Assembly (NCBI GenBank): GCA_037833965.1
Contig: AP031358.1
Span: 18,918,001-18,982,000, forward strand
Origin: Marchantia polymorpha subsp. ruderalis
Lineage: Eukaryota; Streptophyta; Marchantiopsida; Marchantiales; Marchantiaceae
Direction of reading: 5' to 3'
Length of the DNA stretch: 64,000 nucleotides
Positions 1-12,560 of the stretch are shown here, one piece after another; position 1 is the stretch's first letter, and every line of letters begins with the position of its first letter. The translations under genes and the position numbers were made by a program. Under the pieces are notes generated by a model. It was not told where the DNA came from, made no database searches, and worked only from the letters and a program-made list of their open reading frames with translations.

Positions 1-234
1 CAAACAGAATTCGTTCAAATTCTTGACGCTTGCTTTCACCCTCATATATCCCGACCTTGATATGTGAATTTGCAAAAACTAAACAGCTGCACAGCTATAA
101 TAACGCTAAACTTGCAAAAAAGGCGTCATATAATGAAGACATTCTATCCACAGTTCCTTGATCCAAAGTCCTTAGGATCAGCATGTCCCTTGTCAATAAA
201 AACGAAATCATAGTCTACGTTCATACTGACTTAC

Positions 235-2078
235 CTGACTAACGTAGGCGATTTCTAGCTGTTCAGCTATGTCTTCTCGCAGTGGCAGCCAATCCAGACC
301 ACCTTTGAGAGCAAACCAGTGGCCTCGCAAGACCCGTCTGTGGTCCCCTCTCCAATAAACCGGAGAGCATCGCCGTTGACGAAGATCGACCTGAAGAATG
401 AGAAACATAATCTGTAAGCGAACAAATTTTCTTCTTTTGTTTTTCACAAGCAGAAACGAAGCGATTTTAATACATCGTCACTGAGAAGACATAACTTCTC
501 AGTGGCGATATGATAAACAATGGCAGGAAGCAACCAACTCCTGAGAGACATTCCAAAAAGTCAAAACCTTAATAATTTTGTATTTTCCAAAGCACATCTG
601 TCCTTCAAAGATCCATTTCACATGTTTAAGAAGGAACCAGGTAGAAAGGAGAAGACCTCATAAAGTCCGCCCTTGACGATAACTCCCACAATTTCGTCAT
701 CGTCATATGCAGTCTCAAAACTTCTGCTTGATTTATATCTATTGGAATCCGCTATCTTGAGATCAGGGCTCGCTCTGATCTCACGAGAGGCTACATCACT
801 AGAGTTCGGAACTGCACTTGAGGGGCCTTCACGACTTTCACCGTACTCCTTCCACCACGCTGAGACCAATTCCTCTTCCCGCTGTTGAGGAACAAAACGA
901 TCAAAGCTTGAGTAGATGGATGAGTCGAGACATGATTGCGCAATTTATTCTTCATAACGAATGACTATGATTGAAAGTCAGGTAACTGAGAGACGAGACC
1001 TCAAGAAAAGCAGCTTCCAGCGTCGACGAATCGCTAACACTGAAGCGGAAATACTCCCCTTTCCCAACAACCTCGAGAAGAGGCACGGATGCAGCTGCCT
1101 CTGCGGGTCACACGTTGATCCCATCAGATATCAAGTTCCCACAAAAGTCTGCTCATCAAGCACTCAATCTCTAGATATATAGCACGCAAAATGTCAAAAA
1201 ATCCAAGAAAGTATACAGAAACGAGACGAGACCAGTTAAGCAGAAGAACAAAGTTCTGGACGCTTTCCAGGTGCTTAAACAAAAAAGGGACATCTCATAC
1301 ACAGCTTTTACATAAGTTCAACAGAATCAGTACGCAACATAGATAAACAGCAATCGCTTGTTTGCTTGAAGTCTCTGCTGAAATTCTGGGTAGAGAACAA
1401 GGAGGGAAGCAAATAATTTCAGAGAAATGCTGGAACAGAACATCAAATTTCAGTTACATGAAAATAAATGCAACAGCAACAACCGATGGACAGATGAAGC
1501 GCATGCGCGTACACCAAGGATAGCAAGACAGCAGTGATACCATTTCCAGTCCACAATAGAACCGACAAGCTGTGAATGGGTGGATTGTGAGGAACGGTAC
1601 CGTTGGGCCCAAGGGGAGTCTTGCAGAAGTACCATCTCACGTCTGCTCCATCGGATGGGCTCCTCGTCCTGGGTCGATACTTGGCAGTCGATTCGACGGG
1701 GCTGTCGGGAAAGTAAGGCAGAGAGGGAGAGGAAACAGAGAAATTCAGCTGAGGATGAAGGGGAGAGCCGGGCGAGGGAAACGAGAAGGAGCTCGCCTGC
1801 CGGATGGTCGGGTACATTGACTTCTGGGGAGGAGGGAACCGATTTTTCTGAGAAGTCGGCGGGTCGGTGGCTCGAAATGCACCTGGCGGGGGAGTATGCG
1901 CAACATTTGGTTCTCTAATTTCCGGGACGCCGGTGCTACTCGCATCCGAGTGCTTAGCATCTAACGGAGGGGGTTTGCGTGAGTCATAAGGTGAATTTTC
2001 CTCCGAATTTGGGTGCGGCCGATCCGCACTCGAGGAACCGGCAGCTCCAGCTGTGACACCGGCAATCATCGCCTCCAT
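235..2078 (-). CDS. SGR2: SGR2-like PA-preferring phospholipase A1 (DDHD family), 5' part, cut by left edge
   Basis: Four exons can be placed on the minus strand: 1601-2078 (ATG at 2078), 1000-1100, 657-881 and 235-390. Reading phases agree at every junction and give the first 320 residues; the last donor (gtaagt) lies at 229-234 and the gene continues off the left edge. After a Pro/Ser-rich, probably disordered N-terminus of about 130 residues, the protein carries blocks I recognise from plant SGR2: SPSDGADVRWYFCK, VVGKGEYFRF, AWWKEYGESREGP, VKGGLYEVD, and RRVLRGHWFALKGGLDWLP. The family hydrolyses phosphatidic acid-type phospholipids on endomembranes, and Arabidopsis SGR2 acts at the vacuole in shoot gravitropism. 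The GxSxG lipase site and DDHD domain would lie outside the window, so catalytic integrity cannot be judged. Two donors (gtctcg, gtcttc) are weak but are fixed by phase and homology. The family assignment is from memory of the Arabidopsis protein. Confidence 0.9.
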
Positions 2079-5063
2079 AAATCAAATCCCGAGCGGCCCG
2101 ACTTACTCACCATTCAACCTAGAATGAAAAACTCTCTAAAACCGCTCCGCGGCCACCAATTCATCTCTTCCTCAAGCGGACCAGAATCGCCCAGCTCTGA
2201 TCTGCGGCCCCTGAAAATCTCCAACCTCTGCCTTGAACGCCCCTACAAAGCCACCTCCTCAAATTCTCCGCCGAGCTCCCTCTCAAACCAACAACACAGC
2301 GAATTCATCACAAACTGAAACCTCGAGAAAACCCGCAAATCCTCATTTTTCTGCGTCAAGAAAAGGCCGACGCCCGCCCAACAATTCAAATACTTCCAAA
2401 AAGCCGTCCCAATTTTTGCCGCACGTCAGCCTTAGGCCGTATCCGATCGACGACGACGACGACGAGGCACTCGCCGACCGATCGATCGATCGGCTTGAAT
2501 GATCGAGTGAGTGAGTGACTGATCGAGCGCAGGGACGAGGGGACGGAGGGAGCGTCGCGCGTTCAAGACCTCTCCCGACGCAGGTCGGACAGAAACAACA
2601 ACAAACGTCTCTCTCGGGCCCTGGCTCGGGCTCGATGCGCGGAAGATTCTTCGGCCCCGCTCCACGCTCCTGCTGCTGCTGCTGCTCCCCCTCTCTCAAC
2701 CCCACCTCCGCTGCCAGGAACGAGTGCATACGTGGGCGCCCACGTGCCCGTCGCTCATTCGCCCGCTCCCCGCGGCTTGACTCCCTCGCAGGCTTTCCGT
2801 CCACGCCCGTCGACGAAGCCCGCCGAGCTGGACGGGCTCCCCGCCCCCACCCCACGTGGCGGCCGGGCATTCGAGCCGTTGCGCGACTGTGCAATGATCT
2901 GGAGACTCATGGGCTGCCTCCGTGTGCAACGGCTGCCGGTCCCCGTCGAATGCTTTTGGCCCTTGTGGCCCTTTTGTGCCGAGGAATTGGACATGTCCAC
3001 TGCGGCCGATTCCCGTACGTGGAATCCGAGCCGAGCGTCCGATGCGCTGGTCGCAATTAATTTTCTTCGATGGTTTGGATCTTGCTCGACTCTCGAACCG
3101 TGTGGGTTTCAGCTGGGGCTGTAAAGTGTCGGTCGATTGCTTGGATTTTGGATTAGCGGTCGCGGAGAAGAGAGAGAAGATGTTGTGCAGTCTTTTTTTT
3201 CCTTCGAGTTATCCTTAAAATTTTATCCATCTCGTCTCTCGCTGCCTATCTCGGAGCACGGAATGCGTTTCGCAACTTTTCGCATCGTGGGCTAGAGGAT
3301 AGGTCGAGAAGGACCGCCGTCTCGGAATAAAAAGATTAACGAGATAACGACGATGAAGTCGACGAAGAAGTCCACGGGCGGGGAGCCTGGGGAGAAATTT
3401 CTTGAAAGTCAACGAAGAGTCTCAACTCCATACGCAATCCGAGTCGTACAAACTTCGTCCATGCCGTTAGAATTCCAGCTAGACACCTCGAGATTCGGTA
3501 GGAAGCTGTGGCTTTAAGTTGGAACTTCCCTCGCCTTGCCTTTACTTCTACATCGATGCACTGGACGATCTTTTGTATACAAGTCGATGCATCTGGTCGT
3601 TTTCTTGAATTAGTTTCTTGCGTTCTTCGCTGTTTTCCAGTAATGGCAATACTAGACAAGTGACCGGCTCGAGCGAAAACTACGGGAAATATATCTCTGT
3701 TCGGTCTGTAGGAGAGTCCAGAAGCACGTGGGCGGGCCGAGATAACATGCAATTTGTTGATGCGGCCAATATCATCCCTCGTGCGTTCAGCGAACTTCAT
3801 TGGAATTCAACTCTGTCAACAGTTTCATGGTCGAGGTTCACTCCGTATTGTGGTTCATAAGCACATTTGAGTAGGTTTCATTCGCTACGATGGAGTTGGA
3901 AATATGGTTTCATTCATGATTCCATTGAAGGATTTTAGGGTTTCAATGAAGGAGCTCGGTGATCACGATTGGCTTGTGCACTTGTGGAGGAAAGAGTAAA
4001 AATTAGCACTTCCAAAACGTACTTTTATTCAGCCATAGCCGGCGATGCATGTATGCACGTCCGGCATCGTGTCGAAGAGACCACAATCAACCAGAAAATC
4101 AAGTGTGAATGCTTGCACAAACCGAGTGGGCAAATAAAATGCAGAGAATTGAGAGATCAAGAAGACCGAAGCCGGGAGTTCAACCATTTATTCACAAATT
4201 GAGAAGCTGAGGGATTCAAAGCTTCTGGTGACAATCAACAACCTTCGATGCATATGCCCACCAGAGGTGCAAGCTCCGGGGAGAATATTTCGGCCCAGTT
4301 GGTTATCTAGCTAGACCGCGTGGAGAGTTTTCTGCTGAAGTCCGCATAAATAATTAATATGCCTGTCAAGACTTGCCGTACATTGAAAGAAAGAAAGCAG
4401 TCCTCTTGCCACTCTTTCGTCGACCTTCTCCTTTTGAGTGATCCCTCCGTTCCCGGACCTATCGGAGTCAACTTGCGGAAGATTGATGCAGGCAGGCAGG
4501 CACACTGTTCTAAGCCACAGGACCCCTGTTGTTTTATGAGTACAAATTTCCCTGCACACGTCTCGTGGTCTGTCTATGGGTGCAGAGAAGTGTCCAGTTG
4601 TGAATCGTCCAGACCTTCGTCTTGCTGGCTCCTCCCTCATACCTGTTTTCTCTCATGGTCTTTCTTTCCGGGCGTGGTGTCTATGGTCGCTAGGCTGTTG
4701 ACTAGCCTCTCACAATCTATCGATTACAATAAACAAAGACTGTACTTACCCTTTCGCTTGCCAACTGAAGCCCTTGGACATAGGCGTTCGACTCCCTTGC
4801 AGATGGATCAGTGCCCAGGTGATGATGATGATGTCTCCGAGTAGAAGAAGCAGTTCAATGCAAGAATGCGCGCGAAAAACAAAAATCAGAGAAAACATGT
4901 GGTACCCAGGACTCCCAGAGGGGAGCTTCGATACAGACGAGAAAGGAGGTTGGTGAACAGCGCGGTGACAGATGGGTTTAAGTTAGTGAGACACACTGAG
5001 ACAGCCTTGCAGCTCTCTCCTTCAGTTGGAAAAGGATTGTCAAGTCTCGATCCCACCTACACA
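2079..5063. other. Spacer: GC-rich SGR2 upstream region, then no recognised gene
   Basis: About 2080-3150 is GC-rich, with short GAC, GATC, GAGT and CTG runs around 2450-2690, and probably holds the SGR2 promoter and leader. From 3150 to 5063 I see no open frame with recognisable content on either strand. The part next to 5063 should include the MED10 3' untranslated region. Confidence 0.5.
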
Positions 5064-7301
5064 CTAATGTTCGGTCTTGACTTTCAAATCTCCATTGGAC
5101 AATAATGCAGGGGTTTGTAGACTTTGCAAAGCTCTTCGATTTTCCTGCCAGAGAAGTGTGCAAGATTGATTAGTGACCTGAGCAAAACTCATGGAATTTT
5201 TCTCCCGCCGGAATTAAGCTTTGCTCGGAATCATGGACTAGTCGTCATGCGGTTGCGTTCATGCAACTTACATTGAGCTCGGCAAAACTCGAGCCATTGA
5301 GAAGGGTTTGGCCATGGCAAGTGATAGCTTACCGCAGCAGCCTGGGAACGTATCGCCCTGTAGGTCTCTGTTTCTTCAGGAAAGGTATCCTCCAATTCTT
5401 CCAAAATGTGCCTTCTCAAATTCTGTGTGACACAGATTTTAAGTCACTGGGAAGCTCTCAACCTTTTTGAAACTACCAAGGATTCCTCTGCGTTAAAATT
5501 AGGCCATAAACGTAGACCTTCAGCTCGACATGGACTGCTGGGTGGATATTCACAACGATGGTAAGAAGGTGGTGTAGGAAAAGCACCTTGAACGAGTCTA
5601 CTTTTCCTTTCGTGTACTGGTTTCGCTGAATGCAGTTGTTTAAGAGATCCTTGGTAAACTCATCCGGATTCCGTCCCTCGTCGATAAACCTAGAGAAGAA
5701 CAGACCATATTAAGGATGGTTCTGAAGTTCTCCCTTGTCACGAAACTAGAGTATCATGAAAGTCTGTAACGCGATGGAAAAATTATGACGATAAAAGTGC
5801 AACATGAACCTGAAATTTTGCAACGAGGTGAAAAGATTATAACAATGAAAGTGCAACATGCACGATGGCAAAGAGGCTTGTTTCAAATAGAAACAAACTC
5901 ACCTCACGACTTCAAGTGGGATAGGTATACTGATGTTTTGTGCAGTCGATTGCAGGACCATAAGCTCTTTCAACACTCCATTTCTGTTCCATCCCACAAT
6001 CCCACAAATTTTTAAGTTTCAGTTGCCGTTCTAAAAAGATGCATCTAAGTCTAATTCGGACTAATCTCTCTGTTATGACATTGCTACAAAATATATTTCG
6101 GTCACCAGGAACAAAAAAAGGCGAAAGATAAGAGAATCAAAGAGAAAGGTCTCGAAATAATAACGAGTCGTCTCATGATCTCACGTCAAGGCGTTTACAG
6201 CATGACGATAATCTGCACGGCTGCATACGACGTGTTTTCTACGGGCAAGAACGCTATGACATAATCTATCTCTGGCTACCCTCATCCACGCTGTCCTCAA
6301 TTCAGACGGCCCCTGACAGTCTCCTCGATAGCTTGAGTTATAACTCAAGCAGGCAAGCTTAAGCCCTTGGACACATCGCTCACTACAGGCGTTCGGTGTC
6401 TGCAGTTGGGCCGACGCCGCCGCATACAGAACCATATCTTGCTTTAAAGTGACGCTAAGTTTGCTTCGACGTCACGACTCCTCTCTACTTTCTGTAGATT
6501 CTTCTATTCGAATCACCTACACTCGTTCGGTCCATCTCAATCTGGCCGTAATGTTTGAAGCATAGATGCACTAATGGTTTGTTTTGGGATGGCGGCCTTG
6601 AGTCGCATTTGGCTTCAAAATTGTATCCCTCTTCGTGTGCGTTTGATTGTGCTTGTTACATCAATCTAGCAAAAACACTTTCTCTGCATCTTCTTCTTCA
6701 CCCTTTCCCCACTGCACCCTTCTCGACAGTGCTTCAGTTTTAGACAATCGCCCGCATGCGTGACATTTTGCAGGTTTGAGTATTTCCACCGAAGACCTGA
6801 CTAGGCCCTTCGCACTCGGCTGACGGGGGATTAGGAGGAAGTGTCATTGGGCCTTCTGTGAGACATCTCTGGCCGGCAGTGCGATGTTATCTGCCATTGT
6901 CTGCAATTAATTTGACCTACATTCATGAGACAGAGGAAACAGGCGCGGTGGCAGAGGGCTGGAAAAGTGCAGATGCACAGCAGGGAGATGATCAGGGATG
7001 CAGGTGATAGACAATCTCACGAATCGACGACGCTGGATGCAAATTAGGGAGAAATTTCACATTTTCTCTTTCGATCACAAATCAAAAGGGGAAGTCAAAA
7101 GGCACAGCAGCAGCAGGAGGAGCAAGAGGAGGAGGAGGAGGCGTACAGGCGCTCGAGAAGCAGCAGCTGCGACGACAATGAGAAGCTGGAAACAGAGCAG
7201 TGAAGTTGATGCAACAAGGCCAAAGCACGCTGCACAGATGCTCCCACATCGTCCAAAGACTGCTGCATGGCGGCAGACCGCGTGTGCCCCGCTGCCTCCA
7301 T
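5064..7301 (-). CDS. MED10: Mediator complex subunit 10
   Basis: A complete gene is assembled from five minus-strand exons: 7147-7301 (ATG at 7301), 5903-5983, 5587-5689, 5333-5422 and 5064-5177 (TAG at 5064-5066). All junctions are GT-AG and in phase, giving 180 residues, close to plant MED10 length. Exon 1 carries ALALLHQLHCSVSSF, exon 2 KELMVLQ...ISIPIPLEVV, exon 3 IDEGRNPDEFTKDLLNNC, exon 4 LRRHILEELEDTFPEE...YRAIRSQAAA, and exon 5 ends LSNGDLKVKTEH. These match the order of blocks in plant MED10 as I remember it. MED10 sits in the middle module of Mediator in the nucleus, next to MED14, and links activators to RNA polymerase II. Intron 1 is long (about 1.16 kb) with GAG/GCA-rich sequence near its donor. 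The final exon is the least conserved part; its boundary rests on phase, a good acceptor and the C-terminal motif. A second in-frame ATG at residue 12 is an alternative start. Confidence 0.93.
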
Positions 7302-8159
7302 GCTCTCCTCTGATCCCTCCCTCCCTGCCTCCCTCCCTCTCCCTGCCTCTGTGATTTCAGTCCGAGCTCACGCTCACAGTCTGATACCGACTGCTCGACG
7401 AAAAACCAGCCAATGCGTCGCCGATACACCAGGATTATGGCAACTGCTCACAAAGTCCGCGGATTACAACAGCCCGGGCAGCAGACGACGACGGAAGCAG
7501 GCGATGTGAGTTGAGGAGCATCATGGCAATGGAGAGAGAGAGAGGGGTCGGGAAAGTGCTCGCTCGCTTGTTAGTGACGAGGGGGGAGCGAGAACATGGT
7601 CCAACCGCAGCGAGAGTACTGACAGACAAAAGACCTTCTTTTTCTTTTCTCCGCCTCAATATAATAATGCCCTCGCCGATAAACGCTTCTCTAGCCTCTT
7701 AGTATAACGGGCGCTCCGATGACGTGGCGCCGGTCACCTCCTACGTGTCGTGTAATGCAACCGAAGCTCCGCCCATGACAAGCCGGTGCGCACGGTCGAT
7801 TCCGTTCACATGTCGATGATCGTCGTCTTCTCGTTAGGAGTTTGTAAACCTGTTGAAGCTCGGATGGAGGGAGAGGGGTCAAACTTTACACGTGCATTCT
7901 CCATTTCAAATTATAATAAAATCTATAATATACATAAACTATTTTTTATTCCTTTTTTTAAATTTTTTTCCTCAGAAGATAATCCAAAAAATGGAAGCGG
8001 ACACGCAGATATACAAACTGATCATAATCCCGTCTCAAAGGAAACATCAGCTACTTCGAGAATCTAGAGATGCGAGATGTGTGTCGATTTCTATCTAGAA
8101 ACAAAGTTATATACCTAACTGATTTCTGCCTTGCCGTTTGAAGCGGTTTGGATATACAG
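7302..8159. other. MED10 upstream region
   Basis: This stretch runs back from the MED10 start codon and probably contains its leader and promoter. It includes pyrimidine-rich tracts (about 7310-7350) and GC-rich sequence to about 7800 with ACGTGGCGCC and TACGTGTCG near 7720-7750, which contain ACGT cores of the kind bound by plant bZIP factors. After 7900 it turns AT-rich. No gene was recognised. Confidence 0.35.
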
Positions 8160-8672
8160 AACCGAATTTTGCGGAGAAACGGACTCGAAGCAGTGACCTT
8201 GATTTGGATTTATACAAACCGAATTCTGTGGAGAAACGGACTTGAAGCATTGATCTTGATTAGGATTAGCGAGAACCGACTTCTGGGGAGAAACGGGATT
8301 GAAGAAGGGATCTTGATTAGGATTTACAAAAACCGAATTCTGTGGAGAAACAGACTTGAACCAGTGATCTTGATAAGGATTAGCAAAAACCGAATTCTGT
8401 GGAGAAACAGACTTGAAGCAGTGATCTTGATTAGGATTAACAAAAGCCGAATTCTGTGGAGAAACAGACTTGAAGCAGTGATCTTGATTAGGATTAGCAA
8501 AAACCGAATTCTGTGGAGAAACAGACTTGAAGCAGTGATCTTGATTAGGATTAGCAAAAACCGAATTCTGTGGAGAAACAGACTTGAAGCAGTGATCTTG
8601 ATTAGGATTAGCAAAAACCGAATTCTGTGGAGAAACAGACTTGAAGCAGTGATCTTGATTAGGATTAGCAGT
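8160..8672. repeat. 57-bp minisatellite, nine units
   Basis: Nine tandem units of 57 bp run from about 8160 to 8672. The last units are almost identical, each with ccgaattctgtggagaaaca and tgatcttgattaggattag, while the first three are more diverged. Because 57 is a multiple of three, the array is open on both strands: a 182-residue frame on the plus strand (8148-8696) and a 153-residue frame on the minus strand (8324-8785), each repeating every 19 residues. I read this as an effect of the repeat length, not as a protein gene, since nothing non-repetitive and gene-like flanks it. Confidence 0.95.
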
Positions 8673-8873
8673 AAGAGAAAGAGGAAGGGTTGTTGAACCG
8701 AGGTTTGGAACGCGTGTATGTTCATTGTAAAACGCTGCAGCTTCAGAGGAATTGATTCAGTCCCACGTTGTGATGTGAAGCTCACAGCAGATTAACATAA
8801 TCGGCAGGGGGCGGGAATTCAGATGTAAGTTCAAGCCCACTTTGCTGAGAGGAAAGTGCTGGAAAGCATACGT

Positions 8874-9039
8874 CTTGGCTCCTCTTGTGAGGCTCTCTTC
8901 TAAGACGAGATTTTCATAAAACGCAGACTTGGTCAAATCTGGTCAAAGTATAGAACCTTGGCTCCTCTTGTGAGGCTCTCTTCTAAGACGAGATTTTCAT
9001 AAAACGCAGACTTGGTCAAATCTGGTCAAAATATAAAAC
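8874..9039. repeat. 83-bp tandem duplication
   Basis: Two copies of an 83-bp unit lie directly adjacent (8874-8956 and 8957-9039), beginning cttggctcctcttgtgaggc. They differ at only about two positions near their ends, which implies a recent duplication. It lies 200 bp downstream of the 57-bp array. Confidence 0.95.
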
Positions 9040-10094
9040 CCTCGCTCACTGTGTGTCGGTAAAGTTCTCCGGATGGACTGTGATCTGAACGATCCATAAG
9101 AAAGTTCGAATAAAAGAAGAATTACCTTCAGATATCTGTACCTACAACGGTCGGCTATTTAAGAGCAGTGATGCTTACTATTCCCACTTTCGTGAAGTCA
9201 ATTCTATTTTCATGACACTTGGAGATTGGAGGATGTCTGAAATCTAATGAAAGTTGAGATTGTTACGAAAGTCTAATGGGTGTGACAAGATATCTTGGTC
9301 CTGGTTCGGAGACAAAAAGACATTCATAACTAATCGTTGCTCTGGTACTGAACATGCGTAAGACCACATGAATTTTCTCGCAATTGTTAAACATAGTCAA
9401 AGGATCAGAGGTTATTAGATACATTAAAAGGTTTTACGAAGACCGTTTCTGGAGAAATCATCTGACATGATCAACTTATATATTAACAAAATAAAAATAA
9501 AAATTTGCATCATATTGATGGTAAGTGTGCACATTATTTGCTTCAGACATGAAACTGAAGATATCAGTGTCCAGCCGTTTTAAGCACGACGGCTTATCCC
9601 TACAAACTTTTTGTAGTCAAAACAATGAAGATTTTTTGAGAGATTAGGAGTACACATTTTGGAATAATTTGTGCAGGAAATTTGAGCAAAAGTCTACACA
9701 TGTAACTACTGCAGAGACTATATACTCGTCATGCCGAGGTACGAGAATCTTCAACCGATTCAAAGGCAGCACATGCATGTATAAACATGGCCATGAGTCG
9801 TGGAATGAAGCAAAGGTAAGCGATATGGAAGACAATTCTTCATCGACCAAGGAAATTCTTCTCTCCAGAACTTATCGAGCTTAGAATTGTTGATTTGAAA
9901 GTAAGTATCAAATGTGTACAGTTGAAGTTTGATCTATCGTGTGATTGGGAGATAAAATACAATAAGAGTACAAATTTCAATATAAAAAATGCAGCATAAT
10001 ACAAAATGATGGGCCGGATGTAATGGCGTGCATCTTTTTCCAAGGGTCAAAGGTATGTGCAAACCACTGCTCTATCTCGTGCACTAAGATTTGT
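9040..10094. other. Spacer before copia remnant
   Basis: No recognisable gene. This may include the 5' part of the retroelement that begins to be recognisable at 10095, but I could not find an LTR, a primer-binding site or gag/protease sequence here. Confidence 0.4.
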
Positions 10095-10830
10095 GAAGTC
10101 TTATCGACTTCGACACCAGTTGGGTATCGCTACTTCCTTCTCCTCGTCGACGATTTGAGCCGCTTTATATAGCTTACACTGCTCATCATGAAATACGAGA
10201 CGAAAACGGCGATAAAATTATCCACAGCCAGGATCAAGATGAAGAAAGGCGCAAGCTGTGGTTTCTCCTCATGGACTGCAATGGAGAGTTCACCACGGTG
10301 ACATTGGCAGCATATTGTGTCGACAAGAACTTTGAGTGGCAGTTTTTGACGTCATGCTCACGGCAACATAACAGAGTAGTGAAACGTCGCAATCAAACTA
10401 TCGTCATGACAGCAAGGAGCTTGATGAAGTCAAAGGGTGTGCCACCAAGCAAGATGAGCATCGTGTCCACGACAGACTCAATGCCATATCAGAGCATCGT
10501 GGGCAACCTTCAATATCTTGCATATCGTCTTACATCGCGTATTCGGTGAGATACATGAGCAATTTCATCAAATCTTCCAGCACTAAGCAACTAGCCGTTG
10601 TGAATCACATTCTCCAATATACTGTTGTAAAGCGCAACACTATGAGTGCAGTATGAGAGAAAGAATGTCGGCGCTACGCTAGTTGGGTATAGTGATATCG
10701 ACATGGCAGGAGACATCGACATCCGCAAGAACAATATCAATGTGCTCTTCTTCCTCGGCAACAGCATTATCAACAAGCAGATGTCATCTCGCTTTTTGCA
10801 TACGAGTTGAAGTTGTAATAGATGGATTAT
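10095..10830 (+). mobile_element. Ty1/copia pol remnant: integrase core joined to start of RNase H
   Basis: Plus-strand translation gives TPVGYRYFLLLVDDLSRFI around 10110-10170. It then gives DCNGEFTT...FEWQFLTSCSRQHNRVVKRRNQTIVMTARSLMKSKGVP at 10271-10440, which is the copia-type integrase core followed by its usual QNGV(V/A)ERRNR-like motif. After a jump it reads MPYQSIVGNLQYLAYRLTSR (10479-10545) and LVGYSDIDMAGDIDIRKN (about 10678-10735), which belong to the end of the reverse transcriptase and the beginning of RNase H. Most of the reverse transcriptase is missing and stops interrupt every frame, so the element is dead. The family assignment rests on motif order. It probably forms one element with the segment at 12340-12560. 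Confidence 0.85.
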
Positions 10831-12339
10831 CAAAATGGAGCATAATGGTAAAGATCCAATCTCACGAGGACAGAAACAACACTAGAAAACCAAGTAGTGT
10901 CATGAATTGATATTCTATTGAAGAGTTTTACTTCTCATGCACGTGTCACTACCAGAAGACGTTGTTGGATTACAGCCAAAGTTCCGAAGAGCAGAGTATA
11001 ATCACACACACAACCTGAAAATTGTTCAAGCGAAGCCTGCAGGAATCGCACCCAACCCTGCACTTTGTGTTCAGGGGGGAAATTTCCCAAGATTACTCAC
11101 TAAGCCAGCTGCATTGAGCTTTCAATTTACAAATTTGCTTAAATCCTGAACTAACCATAGGCTACTCAGAACATCTGAATTGGACTCTTTACTTCAGATG
11201 CGGTATTTTTGAAAAACTGAAGCAACTCGCACACGATGATAAAACATTCAATTTCACAAACGTGCAGAGGAATGTTGACTAAAAGCTGAGAAACTAACTA
11301 ATGAAAAAGCTACTTCAAAAGCAAAGTCTTGGGCCTCTTTATTCCAGACTAACACTCCGAGATGTCACTCGCTGTGATGCGAGCTCTCAACGGGCGCGAC
11401 GCCATCTGACCTGACTGTTACCACGCCTGTTGAGCTCCTATTTACTTCTATCCCACTCAAAACGGCTGACAGTTCCAATTCCAAGTCTCCTTCATCTTCT
11501 CCAAACCGAAGATGAACAAATTGAGCTTCATATCTAACTGCAAATGCTCTCCTACTCCGCTGGCTGTCAATACCTTCACTCAACGCTCCGGCTCCACCAC
11601 GCGCTTGAATTCTCTCTCAAATCCTTTTAAGTCTGAAGCTTCACAAAACTCAAAGTCAAAGCTTCAAATTAATTACTTCTTCAAACGGATTCCATTGAGG
11701 CTAAAATTTTGCTTGCATGTGCGTCCAGCTCAAAGCAACAACCCTATCAAATTTCAGCTCCAGTTAACACTTCAACGCAAAGATATGGTTTTTGCGAGAT
11801 CCATGCTCCAAGACCGAAGGGGTTAAGGCCGAAGTCCGAAGACCCTTAACCCGAAGACCCTTTGACGTCTTCGCCGACCCATACCAACTACTTCCGACAC
11901 TCATAACTTAATGATCCTTTATCCAATTCAGGAGTTCTTGGGCTCGTTAGAACCAGAGTGTCGGTTTCATCTATCGAGACCTTAACTAAGTCAAGTAGTT
12001 ACTAATTGAAAAAGGTATGAGGTATTTACTCTATCAGATCATAACTCATCTAATTCAACTTTATTGCCTACAAGTAAAAGCACTAATTTGGAAGAGAGTA
12101 AGCTTAATGAATTCCACTAGTACTGGAAATCTACCATAGAATCCACTATTAACTCTACTTCGTAGCATTCTTCTTCTAAAAGTTTGAAATTAGTAGTCTT
12201 CTAACTCTCAAACTTCTCGTTTTGAAAAAAAAAAAAAAACCTATGTTACCACAGGAGTACATCACTTCGAAAATGGTGTGTTAGGGCGTTTGATTAGCTC
12301 AGCTTCTTGGTGAATTGAAAAAAAGGAGGCCAAGCATAT
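10831..12339. other. Probable insertion between two halves of the copia RNase H
   Basis: About 1.5 kb with no recognised coding content separates two copia fragments that would be nearly contiguous in an intact element. It contains a short cluster of GAAGACCCTTAACC-like direct repeats at 11810-11870 and a 14-A run near 12225-12240. It may be a decayed secondary insertion, but I could not define its ends. Confidence 0.35.
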
Positions 12340-12560
12340 CGTATTCAAAGTGTACAACATATTTGCAATCTCTTTCAACAAAAATCATCTTTCATCTTTT
12401 ACAATTGCAATAAGCATATTGATACAAGATATCATTTCATTTGGAAATTGGTTGAAAAAGGGTAGATTGAGATTGATTTCTTCGACACTGATGTACAGCT
12501 TGCGCACATTCTAACAAAGCCGCTTGGTTGTGTCAAGATTTTGGAGCTTTGATTCAAGAT
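12340..12560 (+). mobile_element. Ty1/copia 3' end of pol (RNase H tail)
   Basis: In one plus-strand frame with a single internal stop the sequence reads NKHIDTRYHFIWKLVEKG, then IEIDFFDTDVQLAHILTKPL and GCVKILEL. This is the typical end of copia polyproteins (KHID.RYHFIR..V..G.I.....T..QLADI.TK.L). It has the same orientation as the fragment at 10095-10830 and directly follows it in protein order. No LTR was recognised downstream. Confidence 0.85.

Noticed and set aside
2343-3060. Overlapping Arg/Pro/Ser-rich frames on both strands
   Set aside because: They come from GC-rich, low-complexity upstream sequence; several frames are open at once and none resembles a known protein.
7082-7429. 115-codon minus frame overlapping MED10 exon 1
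   Set aside because: It is a different frame from the conserved MED10 sequence and shows only Pro/Cys runs from the GAG/CAG-rich intron start.
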